From Thermococcus sp. (GTDB lineage Archaea; Methanobacteriota_B; Thermococci; Thermococcales; Thermococcaceae), in the NCBI GenBank assembly GCA_021157445.1, contig JAGGWM010000141.1, positions 1 through 5,499 on the forward strand: DNA of 5,499 nucleotides, written 5' to 3'. Below the pieces are notes generated by a model. The model was not told the origin of the DNA. It ran no database searches and saw nothing but the letters and a program-made list of their open reading frames with translations. Of this stretch, positions 5,088 to 5,499 are shown piece by piece. The position numbers and the translations under genes were made by a program. Each line of letters opens with the position of its first letter. Position 1 is the stretch's first letter.

Positions 5088-5226
5088 TGGTGGGGGCGCG
5101 GGGATTTGAACCCCGGTCCGCGGGTTTCTCCGGGTCAGAGCTCCAAAGGCTCATCCCCAAATCAGCAAACCCGCTCGTCTTCACACCTCTGGAGCCCGAT
5201 GATGGACCAGGCTACACCACGCCCCC
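5088..5226 (-). tRNA. tRNA-Trp (anticodon CCA) with intron
   Basis: Read on the minus strand. The acceptor stem GGGGGCG (5226-5220) pairs with CGCCCCC (5098-5092). The T arm is CGGGG-TTCAAAT-CCCCG (5115-5099). The discriminator A is 5091 and CCA is encoded (5090-5088). The anticodon loop begins CTCCAG, with anticodon CCA at 5192-5190. A bulge-helix-bulge splice site is visible: anticodon-loop CTCC (5194-5191) pairs with intron GGAG, flanked by three-base bulges AGA (5190-5188... cut after G37) and AAA (5127-5125). The exons are therefore 5226-5189 and 5125-5088, with a 63-nt intron (5188-5126) after position 37, the canonical archaeal position. The mature length is 73 nt plus CCA. The anticodon stem is GGG plus C against CCCG, with a cramped junction to the D stem (see findings). 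The exact splice points are inferred. Confidence 0.93.
5126..5188 (-). ncRNA. Box C/D guide RNA inside the tRNA-Trp intron, directing self-methylation at positions 34 and 39
   Basis: On the minus strand the intron carries box C GTGAAGA (5184-5178), D' CTGA (5165-5162), a four-base spacer, C' GGGATGA (5157-5151) and D CTGA (5138-5135). Both guide intervals are exactly 12 nt. The fifth base upstream of box D (5143) pairs with C34, the wobble base (5192), within a ten-pair duplex covering positions 31-37 and the intron start. The fifth base upstream of D' (5170) pairs with nucleotide 39 (5124) within an eight-pair duplex that crosses the 3' splice junction. This is the arrangement described for euryarchaeal tRNA-Trp precursors, where the intron guides methylation at 34 and 39 before splicing. 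Only the box and pairing evidence is from this sequence. Confidence 0.88.
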
Positions 5227-5250
5227 GTCAATAACACTAAAGCCAAAACC

Positions 5251-5260
5251 AATTTATAAA
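5251..5260 (-). promoter_or_regulatory. TATA box of the tRNA-Trp gene
   Basis: On the minus strand, TTTATAAATT is centred about 29 bases upstream of the first tRNA nucleotide (5226), as expected for an archaeal tRNA promoter with the start at or a few bases before the mature 5' end. Confidence 0.65.
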
Positions 5261-5278
5261 CTTTACTATGATTGCATC

Positions 5279-5316
5279 TTATCGGGGAGCAGATAACACA
5301 AAAGAAAACTCTTGTG
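5279..5316. repeat. Adjacent inverted repeats in the divergent intergenic region
   Basis: TTATC (5279-5283) and GATAA (5292-5296) form an inverted repeat around eight bases. Immediately next to it, CACAAAAG (5297-5304) and CTCTTGTG (5309-5316) can form a hairpin with seven of eight pairs and an AAAA loop. No T run follows on either strand, so a terminator is unlikely; a protein-binding site or chance are the alternatives. Bases 5227-5484 otherwise hold the tRNA promoter, a 20-base-spaced direct repeat and the promoter of the next gene, with no convincing coding sequence. Confidence 0.35.
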
Positions 5317-5346
5317 GATTATTCGACCGTTTTAAGGATTATTTGA
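5316..5346. repeat. Short direct repeat with a 20-base period
   Basis: GGATTATTCGA (5316-5326) and GGATTATTTGA (5336-5346) match at 10 of 11 bases, two helical turns apart. They lie between the two divergent promoters. This could be a pair of half-sites for a regulator, but in AT-rich sequence chance is possible. Confidence 0.35.
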
Positions 5347-5446
5347 ATAAAAATTTGTTTCTAATATGATGAAATTGAGCCTTTAGTGATGCTCCATTTC
5401 CTAGGAACATTAACCTTTGGTTGGTAACACTAATATTTAGAAAGCG

Positions 5447-5454
5447 TTTAAAAG
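5447..5454 (+). promoter_or_regulatory. TATA box for the gene starting at 5485
   Basis: TTTAAAAG with the BRE-like GAAAGC just upstream (5440-5445). The centre is about 35 bases before the ATG, giving a leader of roughly ten bases, the same short-leader layout as the moaD promoter in this window. Confidence 0.5.
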
Positions 5455-5484
5455 GTGCTATCATATTGAAAATTGGTGATACTA

Positions 5485-5499
5485 ATGCCCATCCTTAAC
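5485..5499 (+). CDS. First codons of a plus-strand gene cut by the window end
   Basis: An ATG at 5485 preceded by GGTGAT (5475-5480) at normal spacing, with a TATA box about 35 bases upstream. Only five codons (MPILN) are inside the window, so the product cannot be identified. The start call rests on the promoter and ribosome binding site alone. Confidence 0.5.

Noticed and set aside
5031..5296. Plus-strand open frames covering the tRNA region
   Set aside because: They lie over the antisense of a clear tRNA-Trp gene and the C/D sRNA, lack ribosome binding sites and show no protein-like composition.
5366..5386. Mini-ORF starting ATGATGAAA
   Set aside because: It is only six codons long, with no ribosome binding site and no promoter at the right distance.
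5366..5400. Second possible box C/D sRNA (ATGATGA at 5366-5372, GTGATGC at 5386-5392)
   Set aside because: No CTGA or plausible D' box lies before the second box, no D box follows, and no closing stem is visible.
1..5499. CRISPR array, insertion sequence or prophage signature
   Set aside because: No regularly spaced repeats, transposase, terminal inverted repeats or integrase are visible. The tRNA gene shows no attachment-site duplication inside the window.

Overview
The window looks like chromosomal DNA from a hyperthermophilic euryarchaeon of the order Thermococcales (Thermococcus, Pyrococcus or Palaeococcus; the genus cannot be settled from sequence alone). The reasons are an archaeal lipid gene (carS), genes for molybdenum/tungsten pterin cofactor, archaeal-type promoter elements with very short leaders and GGTG-type ribosome binding sites, Lys/Glu-rich proteins, and an intron-containing tRNA-Trp of the euryarchaeal type whose intron is itself a box C/D guide RNA.

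Layout. Bases 1-303 hold the 3' end of an unrecognised, charged, helical protein. At 337-843 is carS, for CDP-archaeol synthesis. From 905 to 2308 runs a compact operon of a MoaD-type sulfur carrier, a MoeB/ThiF/HesA-type E1-like adenylyltransferase and MoaE, with overlapping genes. This is the enzyme set that makes and sulfurates molybdopterin/tungstopterin. From 2402 to 3865 is a two-gene unit: a SPASM-domain protein that has lost the radical-SAM cysteine motif, and an adenosine-specific kinase family protein. At 3909-4469 is an XTP/dITP (house-cleaning) pyrophosphatase, and at 4524-4976 an Lrp/AsnC regulator.

The last 520 bases are RNA-rich. Directly after the lrp stop codon lies an apparent free-standing box C/D sRNA (4978-5040) with a closing stem, C, D', C' and D boxes, correct guide lengths and a compensatory C/D-box change. 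On the minus strand at 5226-5088 is tRNA-Trp(CCA) with a 63-nt intron. The intron has C/D boxes whose two guides match nucleotides 34 and 39 of the tRNA itself. A roughly 258-base divergent intergenic region follows, with the tRNA promoter, short repeats and a hairpin. It ends at the first five codons of a new plus-strand gene at 5485.

Most protein genes are ordinary housekeeping genes. The items most worth a second look are the C/D sRNA fused to the lrp 3' end, the degenerate radical-SAM/SPASM protein, the cysteine-poor E1-like enzyme, and the unusual D-arm/anticodon-arm geometry of the tRNA-Trp.
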